Of a stretch of 11,411 nucleotides of DNA, positions 5,324 through 11,411 are shown piece by piece. The notes under the pieces are model-generated. The model searched no databases. It was not told where the DNA came from and saw only the letters and a list, made by a program, of their open reading frames with translations. How positions within the stretch are numbered: position 1 is the first letter of the stretch; every line of letters starts with the position of its first letter. Made by a program: the position numbers and the translations under genes. The DNA is from Cyanobacteria bacterium UBA4641. Lineage in GTDB: Bacteria > Cyanobacteriota > Vampirovibrionia > Gastranaerophilales > Gastranaerophilaceae. The stretch spans positions 1-11,411 of the forward strand of contig DHMN01000025.1 of NCBI GenBank assembly GCA_002405805.1, written 5' to 3'.

Positions 5324-6785
5324 TTTTCTTCAATAAATCTGATTTAACAGACTCAAATACCCCATGCCAGTCACCGTGATTGCTTTGGCGGAATATCTTT
5401 ACGCTGTCATACCAATCACAATGGCTCAAATCTGTATGCCATCTCCAGTTGTAAATATATGGCAGCAAAACATCGCATGGTTTATTCATCGCACCTGCCA
5501 AATGCACCAGTGATGTGTCATTTGAAATTATTAAGTCCATATTTTCAATCGCTCCTGCGGTATCAGAAAAGTTAGAAAAAGTTGAACCTAAATCGACAAT
5601 GCTATGCTCTTTTTTGATTTTTTCAATTTCTTCAGAACCTTCAAAGGTTTGGAATGAATAAAATTGAGTATTCGGAATTTCAAACAGTGGGAAAAAGTCT
5701 TCGACATTTAGCACTCTTTCTGTGTCGTAGTGAGTGTTTCCTTGCCATTTTATGCCGATTTTGAACTTATCATTGTTGCAATATTTTTCTCTATAATAGT
5801 TTACTTTTGCTGGATTTGGTTTTAAATATCCCTCATGATGAGTGAAAATTTCATCCCCTTTTAATCCTAAAACTAAAGGCACACTCAAAAATGGGATGTG
5901 GTAGTCAAAATTGATTTCTTTTTCAAAATCAAATATTTCCAGCACTTCTGCACCATAAGAGTTTTCTCTAAATAGTGGTGCGAGTTCTCGTTGGGGTTTT
6001 ATGATAACTTTTTTGCACATTGAGGTTAAAATCGGCATATATCTGTAAAACATTAAAATATCGCCAAAACCTGCCTCATAATATGTATACAAAATTTTGC
6101 CGGTTAAATCTTCTCCCTTCCATTCAGGACGAGATTTCATAAGGTGCGGATAGATTTTTTCTTGCGAAACTATTGCACTTTGCTTACATAGTCGTGATTC
6201 AAAATATTTTAAACCTGTTTGGTAGTCTTTATCTTGCATGCAGGCAAGGGATAGAAAATACATAGATTCCCAATCGTCAGGCTTTATTTCTAAAGCTTTT
6301 TTGTAACAGCGAATTGCTTCTTTTGGGTTGTTTTCGTTTAAGGCTAAATATGCCAAATTAAAATATGATTCATAACCGTTTGGATTGACTTCAAGTGCCT
6401 TATAATACATTGTTTTAGCCTTGCCCCAATCTTGATTGCATTTGTATGCCATTGCAAGGTTAAAATAGTTTTCATATTTTGGTGAGGCTTTTATAATATC
6501 TTCATAAAGCGCAATTGATGCATTAAATTCACCTTTATCAAGGTATAATCTTGCCAAATTTTCGATATAGTATAAGCGCGGATTTAGTTCGATTGCTTTT
6601 TTTATGCAAAGTTCAGACTCCATATAATCTCGGACTTGAAAATACAATACGCCGAGCAAATCCCAAACTTCTGCGTTTTTTGGTTCATCTTTCAGAATTT
6701 CCATATACAAGTCTCTGGCTATGGTTAATTGACCACTTTGGTGTTTTGAAAATGCTTCTTTAAATTTTTCTGATTGTTGAGTCAT
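5313..6785 (-). CDS. TPR protein with C-terminal GT9-like glycosyltransferase domain
   Basis: The protein has 490 residues. Residues about 5-200 form roughly six tetratricopeptide repeats with typical spacing (GKAKTMYYKALEVNPNGYES, PKEAIRCYKKALEIKPDDWE). The C-terminal part resembles the ADP-heptose/GT9-like domain often fused to TPRs: EAGFGDILMFYRYMP (237-251), GIKWQGN (344-350), and SNDTSLVHLAGAMNKP (421-436) with NWRWH, the expected nucleotide-sugar pocket. It probably transfers a sugar to a protein or surface glycan; donor and acceptor cannot be read. There is no signal peptide, so it is cytosolic. The frame extends to a TTG at 6815 overlapping the upstream gene, but the ATG at 6785 leaves a clean 13-base gap behind that gene's stop and has a weak GGCGG ahead. 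It is last in a three-gene operon, and its 3' end overlaps the convergent 101-aa gene. Confidence 0.85.
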   Translation of the reverse strand: MTQQSEKFKEAFSKHQSGQLTIARDLYMEILKDEPKNAEVWDLLGVLYFQVRDYMESELCIKKAIELNPRLYYIENLARLYLDKGEFNASIALYEDIIKASPKYENYFNLAMAYKCNQDWGKAKTMYYKALEVNPNGYESYFNLAYLALNENNPKEAIRCYKKALEIKPDDWESMYFLSLACMQDKDYQTGLKYFESRLCKQSAIVSQEKIYPHLMKSRPEWKGEDLTGKILYTYYEAGFGDILMFYRYMPILTSMCKKVIIKPQRELAPLFRENSYGAEVLEIFDFEKEINFDYHIPFLSVPLVLGLKGDEIFTHHEGYLKPNPAKVNYYREKYCNNDKFKIGIKWQGNTHYDTERVLNVEDFFPLFEIPNTQFYSFQTFEGSEEIEKIKKEHSIVDLGSTFSNFSDTAGAIENMDLIISNDTSLVHLAGAMNKPCDVLLPYIYNWRWHTDLSHCDWYDSVKIFRQSNHGDWHGVFESVKSDLLKKINV

Positions 6786-6798
6786 TATAACCGCCAAA

Positions 6799-7794
6799 CT
6801 ATATTTGAATACCAAAAACTGTGAATAATTTATTTATATGGAACAAGTCATATTGAAGTATCAAGCCTGTGAGTGAACTTATGGCAACCAAAATTGCAAC
6901 AATAATTGCAGTATCTTTTTTGTCATTGTTTTTTGTCAATAAAACCAGTAAACCAAGTCCGCCTGCAGATGATAAACCAGCAATTAAAGAACCAAAGCTG
7001 ATTGTATGTTTAATAAACAAAATTGTAAGCATAACAGATATTGCGCAGTTTGGAACTAAGCCGACAATTGATGCTAAAATCGGTTGTAGCGGAGAATTTA
7101 ATAAGAATAGTTTTGCCAAATTCTCTTCTGTTCCTGCAACAGATATAATGTAGCCTAAAATTATTGAAACAATTAAAATGAATATAAATATGTTGCAAGT
7201 ATGTTTCAATGGGTGTAGCCACAATTCTTTTGATTTTGACATATCAGAAAGATGGTGGTGACAACAGCCTTCTTCATGGATTTCAACTTCGTGAGCATCT
7301 TCAACAATAGGGTCATTTGCCTTGAATGTAACAAGCAAATCTACCAAATAACCGACAATTACTGCAACAAAAACTTTAATTGCAATTATAGGCAAAATTA
7401 AATAAATCTTAGAAGGGTCGGAAATCAAAACAGGAATTGCCTCATCTGATGTTGCCAAATATACAGACAATAAAGTTCCTCGGCTGAGGATTCTTCTTGT
7501 ATAGAGTGTACTTGCAATTACCGAAAATCCGCACTGTGGAATTGATGCAAACAAACTGCCAAATAATGGGCCGATTTTTTTCATAAAGAATACAAACAAA
7601 TGTTTTTTCTTTGTGAAATATTGTTCCAATAGTTCAATAAGCAAAAATATTATGAATAAAAACGGTACTAAATTTATACTATCAACGAGTGCATCTTTTA
7701 CAAAATCAGGCAAAAAGCCAATCGGTTCAATAAAATGCTCCGGAATCGATGTCAAAAAATTAAAACCTGAATATAATGTATGTAGAATTTGCAT
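6799..7794 (-). CDS. Putative 10-TM heavy-metal/manganese exporter (ArsP_2 type), paralogue 2
   Basis: Integral membrane protein of 331 residues with about ten hydrophobic segments, matching the putative arsenic-efflux/manganese-transporter family (PF11449, ArsP_2). Two related halves each carry a Pro-Cys signature in a membrane segment: SIPQCGFSVIAS (84-95) and GLVPNCAISVML (245-256). An acidic pair follows in SDEAIP (116-121). Between the halves is a hydrophilic loop with EIHEEGCCHHH (171-181), a likely metal-sensing or metal-delivery site, followed by HPLKHT (194-199). The substrate is not proven for this family; metal export is inferred. The ATG is preceded by GAGG at 7800-7803, directly after the stop of the upstream paralogue, so the two are translationally linked. 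Confidence 0.8.
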   Translation of the reverse strand: MQILHTLYSGFNFLTSIPEHFIEPIGFLPDFVKDALVDSINLVPFLFIIFLLIELLEQYFTKKKHLFVFFMKKIGPLFGSLFASIPQCGFSVIASTLYTRRILSRGTLLSVYLATSDEAIPVLISDPSKIYLILPIIAIKVFVAVIVGYLVDLLVTFKANDPIVEDAHEVEIHEEGCCHHHLSDMSKSKELWLHPLKHTCNIFIFILIVSIILGYIISVAGTEENLAKLFLLNSPLQPILASIVGLVPNCAISVMLTILFIKHTISFGSLIAGLSSAGGLGLLVLLTKNNDKKDTAIIVAILVAISSLTGLILQYDLFHINKLFTVFGIQI

Positions 7795-7803
7795 AAATAC
7801 CTC

Positions 7804-8784
7804 TTATTTAATAATCATAGATTGAATTGTTGAAATTAATTGCATATTGTAAAAAATAAATAAACCGGTTGCAATACCTGCAATCAGCAAGATAAATGTA
7901 ATTAGAGCATTGTCGTTGCTTTTTTGTTGATGTTTAACTAATGCAAACAAGCCCAAGCCTGTTGTTGTAACAAGTCCTGCCAAAAATGTTGGGAAACTGA
8001 TTATACCTTTTAGAAAAGCCAATGCTAAAAATACGGAAGTTACACAGTTTGGAATCAAACCGAAAATTGCACCTGCAACAACTTGATAAGGTGAATCAAT
8101 CATAATATATTGAGCCAAATTATCCACACTGCCAAAACCTTGAATTACGCAATTTAAAAATGCCAAACTTAAAAATGTGAACATAAACATATTAAATGTA
8201 TGTGTCAATGGGTGCATCCACCAGTAAGGAAGATTTTCGATAGTGCTTATTCTGTGGTGACAGCAAGCAGGCTCATTCAAATCAGTATTAATCGCGTTCA
8301 CATCTTCAGTGATTTGTTTTTTGAAAATGAACATCAAATCTACCAAATATGCAACGATTAAACCTACGACAACTTTAATTGTAACAACAGGGATAATTAT
8401 GGGAGCTTTGCTCAAATCCATAAATAACAATGGCAGCGCATCATCTGAACATGAAATTAAAAACGCAAGAAGTGTTCCGCGAGTAATCATTCTTCTTGTA
8501 TAGAATGTACTTGCGATGACTTGATAACCACATTCAGGAATAATTGAAATTACAACACCAAAAATTGCACCAAATCTTCTTACCAATTTTACAAACAAAT
8601 GAATATGTTTTAAGAAAAATCTTTCGACAAGTTCAATTGCATAGTATAAGAAATACAACCAAGGAATAAAATTTATACTTGTTATAAGTGCATCTTTTAT
8701 ATAATCAGGCAAAAATGTGCATTGACTTATCAAAAATGCAGGTACGCCCAAAACTTCTTGAATATGTTGTAATATTTCTTCCAT
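7804..8784 (-). CDS. Putative 10-TM heavy-metal/manganese exporter (ArsP_2 type), paralogue 1
   Basis: This 326-residue protein is homologous end to end with its downstream neighbour and belongs to the same PF11449-like family. Conserved landmarks are FLPDYIKDALITSINFIPWL (25-44), IIPECGYQVIAS (81-92), YTRRMITRGTLLAFLISCSDDALP (95-118), the loop motif PACCHH (172-177), HPLTHT (191-196) and GLIPNCVTSVFLA (242-254). It differs in having Glu for Gln in the PECG motif, a shorter metal loop (CCHH, not CCHHH) and an extra Cys in SCSDD. It is the first gene of the minus-strand operon; the start has AAGGA six bases ahead of the ATG. The pair may form a heterodimer or handle different metals. Confidence 0.8.
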   Translation of the reverse strand: MEEILQHIQEVLGVPAFLISQCTFLPDYIKDALITSINFIPWLYFLYYAIELVERFFLKHIHLFVKLVRRFGAIFGVVISIIPECGYQVIASTFYTRRMITRGTLLAFLISCSDDALPLLFMDLSKAPIIIPVVTIKVVVGLIVAYLVDLMFIFKKQITEDVNAINTDLNEPACCHHRISTIENLPYWWMHPLTHTFNMFMFTFLSLAFLNCVIQGFGSVDNLAQYIMIDSPYQVVAGAIFGLIPNCVTSVFLALAFLKGIISFPTFLAGLVTTTGLGLFALVKHQQKSNDNALITFILLIAGIATGLFIFYNMQLISTIQSMIIK

Positions 8785-8830
8785 AATAATTCCTTAAAAA
8801 ATCTATCCTCATAGTAAATTTTATCATAAC

Positions 8831-8868
8831 TCATATAATCCTGTATCAAATAATTGAAGGATATATGA
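8831..8868. promoter_or_regulatory. Palindrome in the divergent spacer (candidate operator)
   Basis: TCATATAATCCT (8831-8842) and AGGATATATGA (8858-8868) form an inverted repeat with one bulged base around a 15-base centre. It overlaps a weak minus-strand promoter candidate (TTGATA read from 8849-8844, TATGAT from 8828-8823, spacer only 15), so a bound regulator could block the exporter operon. A second wider pair, AAAAAATCT (8796-8804)/AGATTTTTT (8869-8877), brackets it. It could equally be a hairpin in the leader RNA. Confidence 0.4.
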
Positions 8869-8880
8869 AGATTTTTTGAA

Positions 8881-8909
8881 TTGAACAAATAAAATTTTTG
8901 TCTTATACT
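8881..8909 (+). promoter_or_regulatory. Predicted promoter of the alr-lpd operon
   Basis: TTGAAC (8881-8886) and TATACT (8904-8909) are 17 bases apart. Initiation would fall near 8916, only about three bases before the ATG at 8919. With no Shine-Dalgarno sequence there, this predicts an almost leaderless transcript. Confidence 0.5.
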
Positions 8910-8918
8910 AAATCTGCT

Positions 8919-10043
8919 ATGAAAAACACGAGACAAACAAACATAAACATCCATAGAGATGCTTGGGTAGAAATTAATATTTCAAATTTAGAAAATAATA
9001 TTAGAGAGATAAAAAAGAATGTTCCGCAAGGGATTAAGTTGTTAGGGGTAGTAAAAGCTGATGCTTATGGGCATGGTGCTGTTATGCTTGCTCCGACAAT
9101 GCTTGCAGAAGGTATTGATATGCTTGGGGTTGCATCAATTGATGAAGGTGCAGATTTAAGACAAGCAAATATTAACTGTGACGTTTTAGTGCTTGGTGCG
9201 GTTCCTGTATGGGCTGTAGAAAGTGCGGTAAAAAATGACCTTAGTATTTCAATATTTTCAGAAGGTCATATCAAAGCTTGTGAACAAGCCTACAAGCGCA
9301 CAGGTATCAAACCGAAAGTTCATATCAAGCTTGATACAGGCATGAATAGAATTGGTGTTAGAGCTGATGAGGCTGTAGATTTTATCAAACGAGTACAAAA
9401 ACTCGATTATATCAATTTGCAAGGTATTTTCACTCACTTAGCAGCTGCTGAAGAATTAGATAAGGCAAAAGAACAAATTTCAAAATGGAACAGTGTAATT
9501 GATAACGTTGATACAACAGGATTGCTTTTGCATATTTTAAATACCGCAGGAACAATTTGTTATGATGTCCCAAATTCTAATATGCGTAGGGTTGGAATTG
9601 CACTATATGGCTTATATCCTGACTTCCCAGATATTGAATTTAGAAAACCAAAACTGAAACAATTGATTTCTCTAAAAGGTAGAATTGTAAATATCCACAC
9701 TGCAAAAGATGGAGAAGGGGTAAGCTATTGTCACACCTTTGTTGCAAAAGGAGAAAGAACTATTGCTACAGTTCCAATCGGATATGCTGACGGTGTTCCA
9801 AGGCTTTTGTCAAACAAAATCAAAGGTGTTGTAAATGGTGTTGAAGTTCCGCAAGTCGGCAATATCACAATGGACCAAATGATGTTTGATATTACAGGTG
9901 TAGAGGCAAATATCGGTGATGTAATTACTTTGCTTGATGAAGAACATTCAATTGATGAATGGGCAAATATTTTGCACACAATTAATTATGAATTGACTTG
10001 CCGATTGAAAGTACGTCTGCCAAGAGTTTACACCAGAGGTTAG
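8919..10043 (+). CDS. alr: Alanine racemase
   Basis: PLP-dependent enzyme interconverting L- and D-alanine, which supplies D-alanine for peptidoglycan in the cytosol. At 374 residues it has the standard length. An N-terminal TIM barrel carries VVKADAYGHGA (44-54), with K46 as the PLP lysine. KLDTGMNRIG (137-146) holds the usually carbamylated lysine position K137 and active-site R144. The C-terminal beta domain carries GVSYCHTF (267-274) with catalytic Y270, PIGYADG (286-292) and VGNITMDQ (313-320). The residue after the catalytic Tyr, normally Gly, is Cys. The frame extends to a TTG at 8898, but that codon lies upstream of the predicted transcription start; the ATG at 8919 gives the usual N-terminus RDAWVEINISNLENNI. 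It is the first gene of a two-gene unit with lpd. Confidence 0.95.
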   Translation: MKNTRQTNINIHRDAWVEINISNLENNIREIKKNVPQGIKLLGVVKADAYGHGAVMLAPTMLAEGIDMLGVASIDEGADLRQANINCDVLVLGAVPVWAVESAVKNDLSISIFSEGHIKACEQAYKRTGIKPKVHIKLDTGMNRIGVRADEAVDFIKRVQKLDYINLQGIFTHLAAAEELDKAKEQISKWNSVIDNVDTTGLLLHILNTAGTICYDVPNSNMRRVGIALYGLYPDFPDIEFRKPKLKQLISLKGRIVNIHTAKDGEGVSYCHTFVAKGERTIATVPIGYADGVPRLLSNKIKGVVNGVEVPQVGNITMDQMMFDITGVEANIGDVITLLDEEHSIDEWANILHTINYELTCRLKVRLPRVYTRG

Positions 10044-10052
10044 GAGCAAAAA

Positions 10053-11288
10053 ATGACAGAAAAATTCGATTTGGGCATAATAGGTGGAGGACCTGCAGGA
10101 TATACTGCGGCGCTACATGCCGCATCATTAGGGCAAAAAGTCGTACTGTTTGAAAAAGAACAAATCGGCGGAGTTTGCTTGAATAAAGGGTGTATTCCAA
10201 CCAAAAGTATTATGCACTCATCAGAAGTTTTTCAAACTGTTGCGAAAGCTCAATATTATGGAATTTCTACAGGCGAGGTTTTGTTAGATTTTTCAAAAGT
10301 TCAAGAAAAAAAGGATAAGACAATATCTCGATTGCGTAAAGGAATTGAACTTGCGCTAAAAAATGCAAAAGTTCAAACAGTAATTGCGCAAGCTGAAATT
10401 GTTGATAAAAATACAATTAAGGCAGATGGTGAAATTTTTGAATGTGACAAAATAATTTGTGCAGTCGGTTCAGCTCCAAAAATTGTAAAAGGATTAGAAT
10501 TTGGCCATGAGTTTATTCTATCATCTGATGATATTTTGAATTTGGCAAAACTTCCACAAAGCATATTGATTGTCGGTTCAGGCGCTATTGGGATTGAATG
10601 GGCAAGAATTATGTCAAATTTTGGCGTAGAAACAACGGTTGTAGAACTTGCGCCACACCTTTTACCGCTATCAGATATTGAGGTTTCAAAGAGGGTAGAG
10701 CGAATTTTTAAAACTTCTAAGATAAAATTCTACACAGGAACATCTGTTCAAAATATCGAAGATAAGAAAGTGATTCTTTCTAATGGAGAAGAAATTGCGC
10801 CTGAAAAAATTCTTGTTGCAATCGGCAGAACTCCACTAAAATGCGACAAAATAGATGGTGTTAGTTATATTGGCGATGTAGCAGGAGAAATTCAGCTTGC
10901 GCATTATGCCATAAAACAAGCGATAAATGAAGTTGAAAACATTCCGTTTGAAAAAAGTTTAACGCCAAGTGTAGTTTATGGCACGCCTGAAATTGCGTGG
11001 GTTGGCAAGCGTGAGCAAGATTTAGAGGAAGGTTCGTATAAAAAATCAATGATTCTTGTATCAGCTCTTGGCAAGGCTCATTGCGACGGTGCTACAGATG
11101 GGTTTATTAAAATTTTGACTCAAAATGAAAAAATTGTAGGTGCTCATATTGTATCAAAAGAGGCATCTGCAATGGTTCAAGAAATTTTGATTGCAATGCA
11201 AAATGGTATTACAACAGAAAAATTGAAAGACGTTTGCTTTGCCCATCCGACCTATTCCGAGGGCATATTCGAATTGCTTTTTAAGTAA
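10053..11288 (+). CDS. lpdA: Dihydrolipoyl dehydrogenase (E3), compact form
   Basis: FAD- and NAD-dependent disulfide oxidoreductase that reoxidises lipoyl groups of 2-oxoacid dehydrogenase or glycine cleavage complexes. FAD binding is at GIIGGGPAGYTAA (8-20), the redox disulfide at GGVCLNKGCIPTKS (C42, C47), the NAD site at IVGSGAIGIEWA (173-184), the second FAD motif at YIGDVAGE (272-279), and the acid-base pair in HPTYSE (H398, E403). At 411 residues it is about 50 shorter than usual. Most of the loss is between GRTP (258-261) and IGD (273-275), where only 11 residues replace about 35, plus trimming in the NAD domain. All catalytic residues remain. AGGAG at 10042-10046 overlaps the alr stop, nine bases ahead of this start, indicating coupling. 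Related flavoprotein disulfide reductases are possible, but the CLNKGCIPTK motif favours E3. Confidence 0.88.
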   Translation: MTEKFDLGIIGGGPAGYTAALHAASLGQKVVLFEKEQIGGVCLNKGCIPTKSIMHSSEVFQTVAKAQYYGISTGEVLLDFSKVQEKKDKTISRLRKGIELALKNAKVQTVIAQAEIVDKNTIKADGEIFECDKIICAVGSAPKIVKGLEFGHEFILSSDDILNLAKLPQSILIVGSGAIGIEWARIMSNFGVETTVVELAPHLLPLSDIEVSKRVERIFKTSKIKFYTGTSVQNIEDKKVILSNGEEIAPEKILVAIGRTPLKCDKIDGVSYIGDVAGEIQLAHYAIKQAINEVENIPFEKSLTPSVVYGTPEIAWVGKREQDLEEGSYKKSMILVSALGKAHCDGATDGFIKILTQNEKIVGAHIVSKEASAMVQEILIAMQNGITTEKLKDVCFAHPTYSEGIFELLFK

Positions 11289-11323
11289 AGTTAATTTTTA
11301 ATGGTAAAATAACACACTATTTA

Positions 11324-11351
11324 TGTCACCCTGAACTAGATTCAGGGTCTA
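11324..11351 (+). repeat. Family A palindromic repeat behind lpd
   Basis: TGTCACCCTGAA and TTCAGGG form a hairpin CCCTGAA (11329-11335), CTAGA, TTCAGGG (11341-11347), close to the unit at 41-67. It lies about 35 bases after the lpd stop, where a terminator would be expected, but there is no U-tract directly after the stem. It may limit 3' exonuclease decay; this is inference. Confidence 0.7.
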
Positions 11352-11366
11352 TCCATTTGATTTTAG

Positions 11367-11411
11367 TCATGCTGAACTGCGGATTTTTGCAAGTGCGCCG
11401 TGTGAGCGTAG
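11367..11411 (+). repeat. Family A variant with GTGCGCCGTGTG tail, cut by window end
   Basis: It begins GTCATGCTGAACTGCGG and continues TTTTTGCAAGTGCGCCGTGTGAGCG to the last base. It is the direct counterpart of the inverted copy at 4841-4884. The unit probably continues beyond the window. Confidence 0.7.

Noticed and set aside
6786..6815. Longer TTG start for the TPR-glycosyltransferase
   Set aside because: It would overlap the upstream gene by 17 bases, has no ribosome binding site and adds residues outside the TPR pattern.
6551..8503. Several plus-strand ORFs of 64-94 aa opposite the exporter and TPR genes
   Set aside because: They are antisense shadows of well-supported coding sequence, with no start signals and no recognisable motifs.
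9731..11049. Minus-strand ORFs of 62-82 aa opposite alr and lpd
   Set aside because: They lie antisense to genes with complete family motifs, and their composition simply mirrors those genes.
11329..11347. Intrinsic terminator after lpd
   Set aside because: The 7-bp stem has no following T-run and matches the dispersed repeat family, so it is annotated as a repeat.

Overview
The window is AT-rich, compactly organised bacterial chromosome. The N-terminus of the small protein at 2075 (SFNG motif), the NDP-forming acyl-CoA synthetase and the scattered intergenic hairpin repeats resemble gut Gastranaerophilales (Melainabacteria/Vampirovibrionia, a non-photosynthetic cyanobacterial lineage). This assignment is inference from gene style; the window has no rRNA or marker gene to confirm it.

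Region 1 (1-1405) is repeat-rich. Two families of palindromic repeats fill the first 900 bases. One is a GTCA(T/C)(T/C)CTGAA...TTCAG family (A). The other is a longer CCCTCTCC...GGGTGAGGG family (B), with two direct copies (255-489, 635-868) and one inverted copy (1257-1371). Between the second direct copy and the inverted copy lies a 121-aa DUF559 (Vsr/PD-(D/E)XK-like) endonuclease gene whose last residues and stop codon are supplied by the inverted repeat. The arrangement looks like a small mobile or selfish element with a companion gene-less copy.

Region 2 (1389-4665) is a probable plus-strand operon: a TatD-associated-type radical SAM protein, a lineage-type small protein, and a 720-residue single-chain NDP-forming acetyl/acyl-CoA synthetase that ends in an odd Cys-rich tail. 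A strong intrinsic terminator at 4632-4665 closes it. A gene-free stretch (4666-5017) holds more family A repeats and a promoter for a 101-aa protein of unknown function.

Region 3 (5313-8784, minus strand) is a three-gene operon: two tandem paralogous 10-TM putative heavy-metal/manganese exporters (ArsP_2 type, each with a Cys-Cys-His-His loop), followed by a TPR protein with a C-terminal GT9-like glycosyltransferase domain. The last gene converges on and overlaps the 101-aa gene by 11 bases.

Region 4 (8785-11411) starts with a divergent regulatory spacer holding a palindrome and a promoter. Alanine racemase (D-alanine for peptidoglycan) and a compact dihydrolipoyl dehydrogenase (E3) follow, tightly linked, and the window ends in two more family A repeats. 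Metabolically, E3 would serve a 2-oxoacid dehydrogenase or glycine cleavage complex encoded elsewhere, and the synthetase would turn acetyl-CoA into acetate plus ATP; linking the two is inference.
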